A DNA stretch of 64,000 nt, taken from contig OX419335.1 in NCBI GenBank assembly GCA_948470475.1, positions 26,844,661 to 26,908,660 of the forward strand. Direction: 5' to 3'. Position 1 is the first letter of the stretch. Below are more model-generated notes on this DNA. The model saw nothing but the letters and a program-made list of their open reading frames with translations. It was not told where the DNA came from and did no database searches. This stretch comes from Galaxea fascicularis. Lineage: Eukaryota; Cnidaria; Anthozoa; Scleractinia; Euphylliidae. The stretch itself is not shown here.

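Noticed and set aside
27411..63712. CCCTA arrays as telomeric sequence
   Set aside because: The unit is five bases and mixed with CTCTA. Animal telomere repeats are TTAGGG hexamers, and the arrays lie inside a gene.
1..64000. CRISPR array or bacterial operon structure
   Set aside because: The spliced gene, tRNA-SINEs, LINEs and long introns show eukaryotic nuclear DNA; no direct-repeat/spacer pattern was found.

Overview
The window is eukaryotic nuclear DNA, from an animal with long, repeat-filled introns. The tRNA-derived SINEs, CR1-like and Tx1/L1-like LINEs, PIF/Harbinger and ISL2EU transposons and many short inverted-repeat elements suggest an anthozoan cnidarian, probably a stony coral. 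That assignment is inference; no species marker is present.

One host gene fills the window on the + strand: an RNF213-like (mysterin) giant AAA+ ATPase / E3 ubiquitin ligase. I place 42 coding exons from 963 to the window end. All junctions keep one reading frame of about 2,967 codons, once a transposon is removed from exon 4. The first exons encode the helical region before the motor. A degenerate P-loop follows at 24103-24373. Complete Walker A/B pairs follow at 35399-36484 (third AAA unit) and 46396-48116 (fourth AAA unit). The last exons lead towards the RING module, which lies beyond the window, as does the 5' end of the gene. One intron (25781-27119) uses a GC-AG pair.

The most striking object is a 9,342-bp CACTA/EnSpm-type element (5681-15022) inside coding exon 4. 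It has 24-bp perfect terminal inverted repeats beginning CACTGG and a 3-bp TAA target duplication. Its removal restores the RNF213 frame exactly. No transposase is visible in it. It carries a protein kinase gene on the minus strand, a probable small two-exon gene on the plus strand, about eight copies of a ~158-bp tandem repeat, and GCAAAT-rich subterminal regions at both ends. The right terminal repeat ends in a good splice acceptor, and frame-preserving splicing of the whole element is possible on paper.

Other introns hold nested mobile elements: LINE remnants at 2380-3560, 28386-31483 (minus), 36500-37131, 42888-45495, 52625-53245 (minus) and 61450-63470; a two-gene Harbinger element with a frameshifted transposase (about 49866-54500); a deleted ISL2EU element with 48-bp perfect inverted repeats (32597-33944); an 860-bp array of tRNA-like units inside a LINE with an 11-bp target duplication (44401-45260); several MITEs; two near-identical SINE copies; three CCCTA pentanucleotide arrays; and LTR-like blocks. 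Two LINE fragments reach to within about 15 bp of RNF213 splice sites. Every gene other than RNF213 in the window appears to be mobile-element cargo or a mobile-element gene.
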